Shown in pieces: positions 28,947 to 29,154 of a DNA stretch of 29,154 nt. Below the pieces are notes generated by a model that had not been told where the DNA came from, searched no databases, and saw only the letters and a list, made by a program, of their open reading frames with translations. The stretch spans positions 1 through 29,154 of IMG/VR virus record IMGVR_UViG_3300032177_000054. One strand, written 5' to 3'. Source of the DNA: a virus. Both the position numbers and the translations under genes were made by a program. Numbering within the stretch: the stretch's first letter is position 1; each line of letters opens with the position of its first letter.

Positions 28947-29154
28947 GTGGGCCGGAAGGATTGTAGTAATAGTATTGTCTGCGATATGCTTTTATAGTTG
29001 CGGATTCGGGACATACTTTTACATACACAATAAATATCATCCGGTTCGCGTAGAGGAAAAAGTAAAAATCAAAACAGACAAAGAGTATATTACCCAATAT
29101 GTAAAAGTACCCGTAAAAGAAATAGAATTCGTACAGTGCTACTATTCGCCTATC
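28927..29154 (+). CDS. spanin- or Rz-like membrane protein, 5' part
   Basis: An ATG at 28927 inside the holin gene opens a frame that runs to the window end (76 codons, no stop). The product has an N-terminal membrane segment (IVVIVLSAICFYSCGFGTYFYI) followed by a charged, Lys/Glu/Val-rich periplasmic stretch (KVKIKTDKEYITQYVKVPV). This matches an inner-membrane spanin, or a similar tail-anchored protein. Its 3' end is outside the window, so the length is unknown. Confidence 0.55.
   Translation, partial: MLQKLNEWAGRIVVIVLSAICFYSCGFGTYFYIHNKYHPVRVEEKVKIKTDKEYITQYVKVPVKEIEFVQCYYSPI

Overview
The window is a contiguous stretch of a long-tailed (siphovirus-like) double-stranded DNA phage or prophage. 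Every supported gene is on the + strand and most are packed with ATGA, TAATG or 1-20 nt overlaps. The DNA is AT-rich, AGA and ATA codons are common, and most genes carry a GGAGG/GAGG-type ribosome binding site. The host cannot be named from the sequence. A predicted lipoprotein and a spanin-like membrane protein lean towards a Gram-negative or spirochaete-like host, but this is inference. No integrase, transposase, tRNA, CRISPR array or insertion sequence was seen. The phage-like reading rests on a head module related to phage Mu (DUF935 portal, MuF, gpI-like protease/scaffold, DUF1320, gpG-like) joined to a siphovirus tail: tube, frameshifted chaperone, tape measure, and no sheath or baseplate set. 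Layout: (1) 1-2255, end of an early/replication-type operon with a VRR-NUC nuclease, an HNH protein and several small unknown genes, closed by an intrinsic terminator at 2318-2350. (2) 2388-4531, a zinc ribbon protein, an orphan LexA-type DNA-binding domain, a putative small terminase and the large terminase. (3) 4592-10238, a seven-gene accessory cassette between terminase and portal, an interval where head genes normally adjoin. It encodes a radical SAM/SPASM enzyme, a cytidylyltransferase-glycosyltransferase fusion, an NDP-sugar epimerase/dehydratase, a lipoprotein, an unknown protein, a DAHP-synthase-like aldolase with an altered acceptor site, and a zinc-ribbon SAM methyltransferase. A TTGACA promoter overlapping the preceding stop codon stands at each end. 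(4) 10314-17437, head and connector genes. (5) 17445-18470, a Maf/DUF115 glycosyltransferase-like gene embedded in the tail operon. (6) 18449-27809, tail tube, chaperones, tape measure, distal tail proteins and fibres. (7) 27824-29154, a lysis cassette, cut by the window edge. The cassette and the DUF115 gene together suggest a phage-encoded pathway that makes, activates and attaches an unusual sugar, possibly a ulosonic acid: PEP aldolase, cytidylyltransferase, tailoring by epimerase, methyltransferase and radical SAM enzyme, then GT2 or Maf transferase. Because the Maf-like gene lies among tail genes, glycosylation of a virion protein is one hypothesis; remodelling of the host surface glycan to block superinfection is the other. 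Further points not evident from simple gene calling are a dnaX-type -1 frameshift signal with a perfect hairpin in the tail chaperone gene, a nested scaffold start inside the protease gene, and two apparently leaderless promoters with TTGACA exactly 35 nt before the start codon.
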